Shown piece by piece: positions 47,342 to 58,410 of a DNA stretch of 64,000 bases. A model generated the notes under the pieces. It saw nothing but the letters and a program-made list of their open reading frames with translations, was not told the DNA's origin and did no database searches. Source of the stretch: Megalobrama amblycephala (lineage: Eukaryota; Chordata; Actinopteri; Cypriniformes; Xenocyprididae); the NCBI RefSeq assembly GCF_018812025.1, contig NC_063061.1, positions 9,191,589 to 9,255,588 on the forward strand. The letters are read 5' to 3'. The translations under genes and the position numbers were made by a program. Position 1 is the first letter of the stretch. Each line of letters starts with the position of its first letter.

Positions 47342-48704
47342 ACAGAAGAGGATTAGGGCCAAGCAATAATAAAAAAATAAAACCATCTCGAAATTAAAGT
47401 TGTTAAATTTCGAGAAAAAACTCGTTAAATTTCGAGAAAAAAGTCGAAATAAAATGTTGAGAATAAACTCATTAAATTACGAGAAAAAATGCGTTAAATT
47501 TCGAGAAAAAGGTCAAGATAAAATGTTTAGAATAAACTTGTTAAATTACGAGAAAAAAGTCGAGATAAAATGTTGAGAATAAAGTCATTAAATTACGAGA
47601 AAAAAGTCGTTAAATTATGAGAACAAACTCGTTAAATTTCAGGAAAAAAGTCGAGATAAAATGTTGAGAATAAACTCATTAAATTACGAAGAAAAAAACT
47701 CGTTAAATTTCGAGAAAAAAGTCGAGATAAAATGTTGCGAATAAAGTCATTAAATTACGAGAAAAAAGTCGTTAAATTACGAGAACAAATTCATTAAATT
47801 ATGAGAAAAATATTGTTAAATTTCGAGAAAAAAGTCAAGATAAAATGTTGAGAATAAAGTCATTAAATTACGAGAAAAAAGTTGTTAAATCATGAGAACA
47901 AACTCGTTAAATTTCAGGAAAAAAGTCAAGATAAAATGTTGAGAATAAAGTCATTCAATTACGAGAATAAACTCATTAAATTAAGAAAAAAGTTGTTAAA
48001 TTACGAGAACAAATTCGTTAAATTACAAGAATAAATTCATTAATTTAATGACTTTATTCTCAACATTTTACCTCGAACTTTTTTCTCGAAATTTAACAAA
48101 TTTTGTCATAATTTAACGAATTTGTTCTCGTAATTTAACGACTTTTTTCTCATAATTTAATGACTTTATTCTCAACATTTTATCTTGACTTTTTTCTTGA
48201 AATTTAACAAGTTTTTTCTCGTAATTTAACGAGTTTATTCTCAACATTTTATCTCGACTTTTTCTTGAAATTTAACGAGTTTTTTCTCATAATTTAACGA
48301 GTTTATTCTCAACATTTTATCTCGACTTTTTTCTTGAAATTTAACGAGTTTTTTCTGGTAATTTAATGACTTTATTCTCAACATTTTATCTCGACTTTTT
48401 TCTTGAAATTTAACGAGTTTTTTCTCGTAATTTAACGAGTTTATTCTCAACATTTTATCTCGACTTTTTTCTTGAAATTTAACGAGTTTTTTCTGGTAAT
48501 TTAATGACTTTATTCTCAACATTTTATCTCGACTTTTTTCTTGAAATTTAACGAGTTTTTTTCTCGTAATTTAACGAGTTTATTCTCAACATTTTATCTT
48601 GACTTTTTTCTTGAAATTTAACGAGTTTTTTCTTGAAATTTAACAACTTTAATCTCGAGATGGTTTTATTTTTTTATTATTGCTTGGCCCTAATCCTCTT
48701 CCGT
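47342..48704. mobile_element. 1.36-kb palindromic element built of 69-bp and shorter tandem units
   Basis: The left end ACAGAAGAGGATTAGGGCCA and the right end TGGCCCTAATCCTCTTCCGT are inverted. Flanks ACATACC (left, before CT) and ACATACC (right) suggest a 7-8 bp duplication. The left arm repeats CGAGAAAAAAGTCG, GAGATAAAATGTTGAGAATA and CGTTAAATT. The right arm repeats the complements in 69-bp units about seven times. The arms meet near 48,045, so the element is one large hairpin. No true coding sequence. Confidence 0.85.
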
Positions 48705-48730
48705 ACATACCTGTCTGAGTGACATAAATA

Positions 48731-48733
<3 letters not shown>

Positions 48734-48760
<27 letters not shown>
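48734..48760. repeat. Poly(T) tract
   Basis: About 27 consecutive T in the outer MITE remnant. Confidence 0.9.
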
Positions 48761-48764
<4 letters not shown>

Positions 48765-49629
48765 GTCATGCCTGTAACTCTAAAAGTCTTCAAGATATCT
48801 TAATATCCTTCCTTAATATCCTATCTTAATATCCTTCTCCTTCATCTTCAAAAATCTTCATTTTTAAGACAGTATATACAGTAGTTCAGTCCCATATATA
48901 TATTGGGACCCCAATGTGACGCCATGTCCAAATTGTTGAATTTTACCCATTTTAATTGGTCAAGAAGCAAATGCAAGTAACTTTTTAAACAGCTGATAGT
49001 TATTGTGTTTAAAGAGGAATTACACAAGATATTGTTATACAATTTACCAATTTAGTCATGGAGCCGCATTAAGATCTCCATATCTCCAGGATTGAACCAT
49101 CGCAGGCCTTTAAAATGAAGATACCAAAAGAAAAGTTTGATAAGAACCAGAATCTAAAAGGATATTAAGATTTTATCTTTAATAATTCTTGAGTTACAGG
49201 CATGAAATCTTGAGGCAAATAAACAGAAGAAGTGCTTTTTGCCATTTTGGACTGTCACTGTTGGCATATAATAAACAAAGATTGCTCAATAGATTTTAAT
49301 AATAGACCTAAAAATCTCTGTGTAAAAAATAAAATAATGATGCTGCCATCTTTCTTAAGTCATTGTTACACCCCTCTAATTTGGCTCCAAATCTCAGGTG
49401 AAAACTGTCATTTTGACCCCCCTCTACAAAATAGTGGATTAACTATACATCTGTGACATTTAATATTTTGGGTTTCATCACTATTTATGTTCGTCTTTCT
49501 ACAGAAAAAATGTGAGCAAAATCAAAAATTTGTGCCAACAAAGTTTCCGATATTTTTGACACGGAATGACCCTACAGCCCTGGACTTGATACCTTTACAG
49601 ATGACCACTTGTAAATAGTTTGTTTCAGG

Positions 49630-50375
49630 CATGGGCGTAGGTTTAGGGGGGACGCTAGGTACTAGTCCCTATCAATATTTTGAGATGACAAATTTGTCCC
49701 CACCAATATTTAGCAAGCTCCTTTGAACTGCTATTTGGATCTTTGCACTGCTATTTGGACCGATTCTAACGGCCAGGACGACGACAGTACAAGAAACGCC
49801 GTAATTTGATTGGCGGCGGGGTATCTGACAGGCTACACGCGCGGGCCGGGACTACTTTTGTGCTTGCACGAGCAGCGAGCGGGTGGTGTGTGTGTGTGTG
49901 TGCGCGCGCGCATGTTGACGACGCCGATGGTAAGTTACCAGGGCTGTCTCTCTGCCACATACAAAGGCCAGAGTAAAACATTTTAATATTCCGGTTTTTT
50001 TGCGCCCCATTTTGTACTTTGTAGATGCCACCCAAGAAGAAGAAAGGGGACATAAAAAGCTTTTTCATAAAGCAGAGTCAGAGTGTAAGTAGGCAAAATA
50101 ACTAGCTAGCCACACAAATAAACTAGCAGTAGTGACTGACCAGGCTTTCAAATGCAGATTCTACTGTGGAAAATAGTATTAACTGGTGATAGTATGTGTT
50201 ACCCAGGATGATAGAATGCTATGTTCGCAAGTAACTGAATGTCAATTAGCCTGTACCTTAACTTAGAATCTTGCAGTCAACATAAACGGTGGATCTGAGA
50301 CATTTTTCGTTTCCTACATTCTGTTTATGTAATGGGGGTGTCCCCACCAAAGCTGAGACCAAACCTACGCCCTTG
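49630..50375 (+). mobile_element. hAT deletion derivative with perfect 8-bp TSD in trpc5 intron 4
   Basis: GTTTCAGG is duplicated at 49,622-49,629 and 50,376-50,383. Ends CATGGGCGTAGGTTTAGGGG and, inverted from the right, CAAGGGCGTAGGTTTGGTCT are strong TIRs. Inside it are a GC-rich promoter-like leader (49,780-49,935), a donor GATG|GTAAGTT, an acceptor TTTGTAG, a 60-nt coding exon and a second donor AGT|GTAAGT. The rest of the transposase is gone. Confidence 0.9.
50025..50084 (+). pseudogene. First coding exon of a hAT-type transposase
   Basis: ATG directly after a TTTGTAG acceptor opens 20 codons, MPPKKKKGDIKSFFIKQSQS, then the donor GTAAGT. A basic start followed by a D-I-K/R-S-F-F motif is common at the N-terminus of hAT/ZMYM-like transposases. 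Both splice sites are intact and lie in trpc5's orientation, so this short exon could in principle be included in trpc5 transcripts. It would be read in frame only if phases allowed: exon 4 ends in phase 0 and 60 nt keeps phase, so inclusion would add 20 residues without a stop. Confidence 0.7.
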
Positions 50376-50487
50376 GTTTCAGGTTGTACAGAGTTTGAGC
50401 AGGACTAAAAAATGTCATTGTATAAGAAGGAATATGGTTTTCACCACAGCGTCTTTATTTATCTCACATATCTTCTCTCTCCATCAG

Positions 50488-50810
50488 TACAATAGCTCTC
50501 GTCCTCGTGTGGAGTGGGAGATGTGGCACCCTACGCTCATCGCAGAGGCTCTCTTCGCTATCGCCAACATCTTCAGCTCGCTGCGTCTCATCTCTCTGTT
50601 CACTGCCAACTCTCACTTGGGCCCACTGCAGATTTCTCTCGGCCGCATGCTGTTGGACATCCTCAAGTTCCTTTTCATCTACTGTCTGGTGCTGCTGGCT
50701 TTTGCCAACGGCCTCAACCAGCTCTATTTCTACTATGAGACGAAGGCGTCCGAAGAGCCCAACCACTGCAAAGGGATCCGTTGTGAGAAGCAGAACAATG
50801 CCTTCTCCAC
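50488..50810 (+). CDS. trpc5: trpc5 coding exon 5 (residues 460-566 plus two bases of 567)
   Basis: Starts [20 protein letters not shown] after a CTCTCCATCAG acceptor. It holds S4 (about 471-495, [18 protein letters not shown], with one Arg only, as in TRPC channels that sense voltage poorly), the S4-S5 linker ([17 protein letters not shown]) and S5 (about 511-535, [16 protein letters not shown]). The outer pore follows. Glu543 (the lanthanide-sensitive site of TRPC5) and Cys553/Cys558 (CKGIRC, the redox-sensitive disulphide) are at identical positions. Ends TTCTCCAC before GTGAGTG, phase 2. Confidence 0.97.
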
Positions 50811-50902
50811 GTGAGTGAAACGCGCTGTGGAGTTGTTTAGTAGAATGTCCAGGCTACCCCTTGAGAAAATGAAGTACACTTTAGCATACTAAAATTATAT
50901 AC

Positions 50903-51300
50903 TTAAAGGGTTAGTTCACCCAAAAATGAAAATAATGTCATTTATCACTCATGCCGTTACCAAATCCGATGGCTCAGTGAGGCCTCCATAGCCAGCAATG
51001 ACATTTCCTCTGGTTCAATATTAATATTATAAAGCGACGAGAATACTTTTGGAGTGCCAAAAAAACAAAATAACAACTTATATAGTGATGGCTGATTTCA
51101 AAACACTGCTTCTGGAAGATTCGGAGCATAATGAATCAGCGTGTCAAATCAGCGGTTCGGAGCGCCAAAGTCACATGATTTCAGCAGTTATTTTGTTTTT
51201 TTGGCGCATCAAAAATATTCTCGTCGCTTTATAATATTAATATTGAACCACTGTACTCACATGAACTGATTTAAATATGTTTTTAGAGTCCTTGGGAAGT
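50903..51300. mobile_element. TTAA-type cyprinid MITE, left-complete, right end unclear
   Basis: TTAA then AGGGTTAGTTCACCCAAAAA at left. The interior (CCAAATCCGATGGCTCAGTG, GCGACGAGAATACTTTTGG) is inverted within the element (ATATTCTCGTCGCTTTATAA). Same subfamily as 53,445-54,194. Confidence 0.75.
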
Positions 51301-51908
51301 AAAAATGTCCTGTGTGTTGAAGATATTAGATGATAATGACACAGCTCAACAGTCGAGCTCCCTGCTTGGCTCTGCAGTAACAGAGGTCTCGTATCATTGA
51401 TAATAATCCGACTAAATGAACTGTGATGCACATATTACAAAACCCACAATGAAGCTTCGGTTGACTTGATCAATGAAAGTAATGTGGCCAAGATGCCACA
51501 CACAGCTTAATGCTGACCTCCCGCAGAGGTCAAAATGAGAAAGAAATGAGAAAGGAAACGAGAGTGAAAATGGTTATGATCTTCCTGAGATTTTGCATCA
51601 TAGCATGAGCCTTGAAGAATCATTTGATCTCAGAGGACAAAGACGAAATTATAGAGCTGTGCTTCATCCATCAACTGTTGTGTAATGACGGGAATCTTTT
51701 GCTCAAGGCTGTGCGGTAATAATGTGATCGGAAATGGGAAGAGATTTCAATGAGAAAAATATATTTCAAAACTACTCTTGAGAGGACCAATATTTGAGTA
51801 AGTAAAAACAGTCTGGAAAATGTCCTATCCACTTTTCCTTGGCTGTTTTTCCCCCCACATTCATCCATTCAATGTTTTGAAGTTGAAATTTGAACTTAAA
51901 TTGAACTG

Positions 51909-51944
<36 letters not shown>
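51909..51944. repeat. (CAAT)n microsatellite
   Basis: Nine tandem CAAT/AATC units in trpc5 intron 5. Confidence 0.93.
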
Positions 51945-51945
<1 letters not shown>

Positions 51946-51979
51946 TTTCTGTCCATCCATAAGACCTATCAACCTTCAA

Positions 51980-52146
<167 letters not shown>

Positions 52147-52336
52147 AGTTGCAGGCTGTTGATAATAGTGCAGGAAAAATGTCTTAAAAGAGCATTATTG
52201 GCACCCTTTCAATTCAGTGACCCAATTCAGTTCTGACTTTCCCATATGCTTCACTCAGTGTGTGTATGTGTGTGTTTGCAAGAATCTGACAATTTCTGCT
52301 TTGCTTTTTTCTTTATTTCCCCCTCTCTCTCTTTGA

Positions 52337-52558
<222 letters not shown>

Positions 52559-52625
52559 TGATGATTATCTTTCATAGTGTAAGGTTTATGCTACTTTCAC
52601 ATCAATTGTTTGGGATTGAAAGTAT

Positions 52626-52872
52626 GGTAACACTTTAGTATGGGGAACAATTCTCACTTTTAACTAGCTTATTAGCTTGCATATTGGCTGTTTATTAGTA
52701 CTTATAGAGCACATATTAATGCCTTATTCTACATCCCTAAATCCTAGCCCATACCTAAACTGAAACGCTACAACAACTACCTTACTAACTATTAATAAGC
52801 AGTAAATTAAGAATTTATTGAAGCAAAAGTCATAGTTAATAGTGAATGTGTACCCCATACCACAGTGTTACC
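52626..52872. mobile_element. hAT-like MITE, 86 bp after trpc5 exon 6
   Basis: The left end GGTAACACTTTAGTATGGGG and the right end CCCCATACCACAGTGTTACC are inverted. Flanks GAAAGTAT and GTAAGTAT agree at 7 of 8 bases, an aged 8-bp duplication. Confidence 0.85.
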
Positions 52873-53444
52873 GTAAGTATTAGTGAAAGTAAGAGATTTA
52901 GAGCAATTGTAGAGAACTTGCAATATGTGAAGTCAGATTTAATAATAATTTAATATTCACACTTAGTGAATATGACAAGTTTTTGTGCTGAAACTCTATC
53001 TACCAGCAATGCAGTTTAAGCAGATGCTAAATGTCCTCAAATAGCACTGTGCCATATTTGATAGTTTTATGAATGAGATGCAATCTAACAGCTATTTGGA
53101 TGGTGCAATTAATTAATATTGTGCTATTACCAACGGGGTCAATGACAAATAAGAGTGTCCTTGAGCAAATGTAGTTTAAAACACATGTGCCAAGCTCTTA
53201 ATATTTTTAGTATGTATTCTTTTATTCATGTAGTTTCATACAGTTTAATTTTAGGTTACATAGTTACTTACTATAATAATAACAACAGTAAATTGTGCAT
53301 AATTACAAGTAACTAACCTTAACCAAGCCCTAATCCTAACCTTAATCCTATAGTAAGTACATGTAGTTAATATTATTATTCATAAAAAGCAAGTTTTTTG
53401 AAAAATTGCACCACTTTACATTTTTAATGTCAGATTATATGATA

Positions 53445-54194
53445 TTAAAAGGTTAGTTCACCCAAAAATGAAAATTCTGTTATTACTCACCCTCACGTCT
53501 TTCCACACCCGTAAGACCTTCGTTCATCTTCAAAACACAAATTAAGATATTTTTGATAAAATCCGATGGTTCAGTGAGGCCTCTATTGCCTACAAGACAA
53601 TTAACACTTTCAATGCCCAGAAAGCTACTAAAGATGTATTTAAAATAGTTCATGTGACTACAGTGGTTCAACCTTATTCAACAATATCTAGTGATGGCGA
53701 CTTCAAAAGACTGCTTCATGAAGCTTTGAAGCTTTACGAATCTTTTGTTTCGAATCAGTGGTTCGGAGCATGTATCAACCTGCCAAAGTCACGTGATTTC
53801 AGTAAACAAGGCTTTGTTACGTCATAAGTGTTTCGAAATTTCAGTGGTTCACCACTGGGGGCGTGGCTTTGGCAGTTTGATACATGCTTCTTGAAGCAGT
53901 GTTTTGAAATCGCCCATCACTAGATATTGTTGAATAAAGTCGTTATTTTGGGTTTTTTGGCGCACAAAAAGTATTCTTGTCGCTTCATAACATTAAGGTT
54001 GAACCACTATAGTCACATGAACTGTTTTAAATATGTTTTAGTAGCTTTCTGGGCATCTGAAAGTGTTAATTTTCTTGCTGTCAATGCAGGCCTCACTGAG
54101 CCATCGGATTTTATCAAAAATATCTTAATTTGTGTTCCGTCAAGGCGAGTAATTAATGACAGAATTTTCATCTTTGGGTGAACTAACCCTTTAA
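53445..54194. mobile_element. TTAA-flanked cyprinid MITE in trpc5 intron 6, complete (750 bp)
   Basis: TTAA at both edges. The left end AAAAGGTTAGTTCACCCAAA pairs with the right end TTTGGGTGAACTAACCCTTT. Long inner inverted segments (AAATATCTTAATTTGTGTT and its complement) make it a foldback. Confidence 0.88.
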
Positions 54195-54624
54195 GAGACT
54201 TATTAACCTTGACACAGTCATGAGGGTCTTCCCTCCCTCTCTATGATATCATTTCCTGTTTTATGTTTCGGCTTGTAAATTCCCCCTATATGTTTAATAT
54301 CCACATTGAATCTTTTCACACATTTAATGAATATTAAATCCATTAGTGTCTTCAAGATACTAAGAGACCATCATATTTTAGCAGTTTTGTGAGTCAGATG
54401 ATCTCATATTTATGTATTTTCCAGCATGTTAGTTATATAAGCTACATTTAGAGCCATTTTCACCGCCTGCATGCGTCTCACAATTGGAACTGTTATTCAA
54501 GTAAACACAATTCTGAGTAAACGAGCATCATCCAATCACAACAAAAGCCAATCTGGGATACTATCCCAATTGGCACTTTCAGCACTGTCCTCCATCCAAC
54601 TGGCTGTGTGTTGTTCTGCTGCAG

Positions 54625-54828
54625 GATCACGCGGACATTGAGTGGAAGTTTGCTCGTACAAAGCTGTGGATGAGCTACTTTGATGAGGGAGGGACGTTAC
54701 CGCCACCCTTCAACATCATACCTAGTCCAAAGTCTGTGTGGTACCTGTGTGTGTGGCTGCACTGCCGTCTGTGTGGACACGGAGAGCCAAGGCAAGAGTG
54801 TAAACATGGAAACCTCAAAGAGTTCACG
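54625..54828 (+). CDS. trpc5: trpc5 coding exon 7 (residues 633-700)
   Basis: Begins [20 protein letters not shown] after CTGCTGCAG. EWKFAR (638-643) is the TRP box on the TRP helix that couples S6 to the gating machinery. [19 protein letters not shown] is strictly conserved. From residue 670 the sequence becomes [20 protein letters not shown], then [11 protein letters not shown], with five Cys and three His. Mammalian TRPC5 has an Arg-rich stretch of equal length here. The exon ends TTCACG before GTAATGC, phase 0. Confidence 0.95.
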
Positions 54829-55144
54829 GTAATGCATTGTGCGCTCTCATTCTGCATGCGGCGTGGGTGGTACATTATAGCTTTCACTCAGTAAATGTGA
54901 CACAGCCCTTGACTAAAGCAAACAAAAACAGCATAATTGCCATTATAAACAGCGATTTTTGAAGAATCATGAGAAGTAGTGCTGAAGACAAGCATTGTTA
55001 TCATTATTGCTGGAAAGTTGGAAAGTTCTGCTATTCATTTACTAAACAATCAGACTCAATATTTTAACCTGGTGGATGATTAAACAGGCAAAACAATCCC
55101 ATAGGTTTGCAGTGAAGAAGAGAAATGTTTTCAGTGACATGGTG

Positions 55145-55229
55145 ACATGCTTCATGCTGCAGTGCATTCTGGGAGCCATGGGTGAGTTTTGTATGATGCA
55201 CCCAGAATGCACTGCAGCATGAAGCATGT
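55145..55229. other. Hairpin with 29-bp perfect arms and 27-nt loop in trpc5 intron 7
   Basis: ATGCTTCATGCTGCAGTGCA (left arm, 55,145-55,173) is mirrored exactly at 55,201-55,229. Compact, without TIR-type termini or flanking duplication that I can see. Confidence 0.88.
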
Positions 55230-55759
55230 TACTGTTGTTGAGATTCATTCGCTGATGTCGAAGTGAGTCTAATAGACACAAGAGTTCAAAAAGTTCAAAA
55301 GCCTTCAGATTATCTGATTAAACACTGCTGTAGAATCACAGGGCTACAATAATCAAAAATATAAAAATCACCCATATGATCAAAGTTTAGACACTGGACG
55401 AGATCAGTGAATCAGCCATTAGATGATAATTATGTCACCATCCATAACTATCACATTTTCTCTTGGCTTTTTTGCCATAACAAATGTGTCTTATACACAC
55501 AGTTACAGCAGCCAGAGAAAAAATAATGTCTATATAGTGGGTGTATGATGTATATTACGGAGTTATGATATGAACTATATTCCTTTCTCCACTGACGTTC
55601 TGAGTTGTTCAAAGCATTTCTAAAGATACTGATTGTTAGAAGGCAGCTGTCTGACTCAGATGGTGAACGACAACATGGTTTGTGTAACATCAGCAACACA
55701 TTATTAGCTGTTTGATAATGTAGTCAAGCAAAAAGCTAATAATTTTAATTACCGTCATG

Positions 55760-56410
55760 TGTCTGACGTTGTAAAAAGCGATAGCATTGTGCAGCGTTTA
55801 CCTCAGTAAGTTGACCGAGCGGATCTCTGAGCTCGTGCGGGTGCGTGGAGGCGGACCTAATTGGCATATTCATAGATCTGCGCATATCAAATGAAGCGGT
55901 CCCACTTTATATTAAGTGGCCTTAAATACTATGTACTTACATTTAAATTAATGATTTGATACAATGCACTTATTGTGTACATATATGTTTTTACATTGTA
56001 CTTATATCTGAAAAACACCTGCATGTAATTACATCTGTAATTAATTTCTGTAATTACATTTATAATTACATCCCTTACACCTAACCCCTACCCTTAAACC
56101 TACCCATACCACCCAAGCTTTCCTTAACCTTACCCGTATCCCAATTCAATAGCAGAAAAAGTGTTTTGCAATTCAATATGAACCCAATAAGTACATTGTA
56201 CTTATTTTTTGATGTAAGTACATAGTAGTTAAGGCCATTTAATATAAAGTGGGACCAATGAAGCAAAGGTGTAGGGTTACATCCAGGCTTTTTTGTCAAG
56301 AATATTTTTTTTTTTTTTTTTCAGAGGAAAACATTTTTTAAATATGTCGCTTTAGTGCTTAAAGATGAGTTTTAAAGGATGAAATTATTGACTACAGGAG
56401 GACTTTAAAA
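55760..56410. repeat. Older dispersed repeat split by the MITE at 55,898
   Basis: Contains AATTATTGACTACAGGAGGA, the inverse of the repeat start at 9,791, and a GGCATATTCATAGATCTGCG segment matching the ATGCAAAT region of that copy in diverged form. Confidence 0.55.
55898..56256. mobile_element. hAT-type MITE with perfect 8-bp TSD
   Basis: AATGAAGC at 55,890-55,897 and 56,257-56,264. The left end GGTCCCACTTTATATTAAGT and the right end ATTTAATATAAAGTGGGACC are inverted with one mismatch. No ORF. Confidence 0.92.
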
Positions 56411-56846
56411 AGTCAAGAGCCCAACTAAAGCAAACACTGATCACCATAATAGTGAACAAAACATTTTCAATAAAACATCAACATCTAAACCTCTGTTCAT
56501 TCTCAATAAGAGCTTCTGTAGATGTATGACAGAAATAAAGTCAAACTGGTTAGTAATAATAAGTGAAGCTGGTAATGCTGTTTGTGGAGTTGTCCATGTT
56601 CAGTGTCCGCTGGGAAACTTCCTGACTGCTAAAAACTATAAGAATGTTAGGGGATAATGTTTTAACAGTGTTATCACTAAATAATTTTAGAGAATGTTAT
56701 CCTACCTTTTAGGAAAACATTCTGGGAACAAAAATAAAACTTGGCTCTGAAAACATTACTAGAAAAAAAAAAAGAATTCTAGCTGGGTAAACTATATCTA
56801 GAAACCTTGTAACCAGAACACCATTGCAAGCAACCACCCTGAAGAT

Positions 56847-56936
56847 TTAAAGGGTTAGTTCATCCAAATGAAAATTCTGTCATCAATTACTCACCCTCAT
56901 GTCGTTCCAAACCCGTAAGACCTTCGTTCATCTTAC
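56847..56936. mobile_element. Left end of a TTAA-type cyprinid MITE
   Basis: TTAA, GGGTTAGTTCATCCAAATGA, TTACTCACCCTCATGTCGTT, then similarity stops after TTCGTTCATCTTACTC. Confidence 0.7.
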
Positions 56937-57111
56937 TCTCTGTATAGTGGCCAGATTGACAAGATAACGGAGGTGGAGGTGGGTTGAACAGGTTGGTGGT
57001 TTTGCTCCCTTTTGCGCTCACTGTTGATTGGCAAGTCCTGCATACTGGAGTGAATAACAAGTCATTTTAACCAGCGTCAAGTTTGTGCTGGTGCTACCGA
57101 TATTTCATTTT

Positions 57112-57947
57112 TTAACCCTTAAATGCATACCTCGGTATGTCATTCACTACCCTCCTCCTCATTCATTTTTTAAAGTTAGAAATCAACCTTCTTGGTATTC
57201 CTCAATCAATTCATTCTAAAGAATATAACAAGAAAAAAAATCATAAAATTATAAAAGAATTCCTGTTTTTGTATTCATTTTTTGTGAAAATAGTATAGGG
57301 TCGCTATCGACCCGAGGTGTGTATAAGTGTACGTATATTTTTTCTGCACAGCAATAACTGAATCTTAGATGACGGAATAAGTGCAATTCACCTTTATTCC
57401 ACAAGGTGGCAATGTCTGATACACAATGATGAAGTGAGGATTCATTCAGACAAAAAACGAAAGAATAAGCAAAACATGAAATGGCTCAACAATTTACTGC
57501 AGAGCAAGTACTGAACGCAATAAAATATGACTGTAACTGTCACTGGATGGATCTGGTGAAGCTGTTAGCGATTGAAATATTGATTTTGAAGATGCTGAAA
57601 ATTATATAGTTTTGATAATATGTTTGAGATCGCGAATTGGCTCATATTTGTGACCTCAAACATAAAACCTATAGCCTATTATTTGCTGAATTTACTGGGA
57701 AATGAGCTCTGAGGAGGACAGTGATGATGGCATAAAACATCTGCTCAAACTGAGCCCTTTCAAGCTCCAAAAGGTAACAAAATATGATTTATTTTATTCT
57801 TCTGTAATTGTTAGCTACTCTAATATCAGAGGAGTTTTATATTACCGCGACAGGTAGAGATCCTTCTGTGTTAGATATAGATCCGGGTCGATAAAGACCC
57901 GAATATGTAAGAATGATTGGCGAAACAGTCATGCATTTAAGGGTTAA
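57112..57947 (+). mobile_element. piggyBac-like deletion derivative with TTAA ends
   Basis: TTAACCCTTAAATGCAT at left and ATGCATTTAAGGGTTAA at right form 17-bp perfect inverted ends. Subterminal GTCGCTATCGACCCGAG and GGGTCGATAAAGACCCG also pair. The interior keeps short stretches resembling the acidic N-terminus of a piggyBac transposase (SEEDSDDGIKHLLKL, about 57,700-57,760) but no catalytic domain. Related to the truncated inverse copy at 38,821. Confidence 0.75.
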
Positions 57948-58410
57948 ATATCACGATTATCGTCAATACCGGTAATATATGAATGAATAACATTGCAAAT
58001 TTTAAATAATTTCAGCATGAAGGATGAAACCTTCATGAATTCTAAATTGCCCTCGAAATGGTTTCAAGGATGTCCTGCCATTAAAATAATGTTTGGATTT
58101 AACCTGCTAGGGCTTGTCTTTTTGACGTCCAGCCTCAAGTTGCCCTAGGCCGATGTTGGTTGCTAGGCAACTTCGTTTCAACCATACCAATTCCCCTGAC
58201 ATCTTTCGAACAGTTGAACTTCTCTCCTCTGTGAGGTGGGCTCTACTGTTTCTGCAAACTCACTCACCCACGTTCTCCCACACAGCACATGGAGCGCACA
58301 GTTTTGGGTTTAAGAATCATTATGGAAGGCTGCTACCATTTATTTTTGAATTTTTAGCTGGCATTTCAGTATTTCAGAATATGTGTGTGAAATGCTTTCA
58401 GAAGGTTTCA

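Larger units (their letters stand above)
46681..49576. mobile_element. MITE with CTACAGGGTCATTCCGTGTC ends, enlarged by two nested elements
   Basis: The left end CTACAGGGTCATTCCGTGTC and the right end GACACGGAATGACCCTACAG are inverted copies. Its own sequence is 46,681-46,904, 47,284-47,341 and 48,705-49,576, about 1.15 kb in total. It starts 25 bp inside trpc5 intron 4. Confidence 0.78.

Noticed and set aside
47342..48704. Satellite array or repeat-protein gene (23-residue repeats on the minus strand, 48,241-48,522)
   Set aside because: The repeat protein is the 69-bp unit read in frame. The whole structure is bounded by inverted ends and is palindromic, so it is a transposable element.
50464..50818. 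ORFs antisense to and in other frames of trpc5 exon 5
   Set aside because: Shadows of a strongly conserved exon with high GC at third positions.
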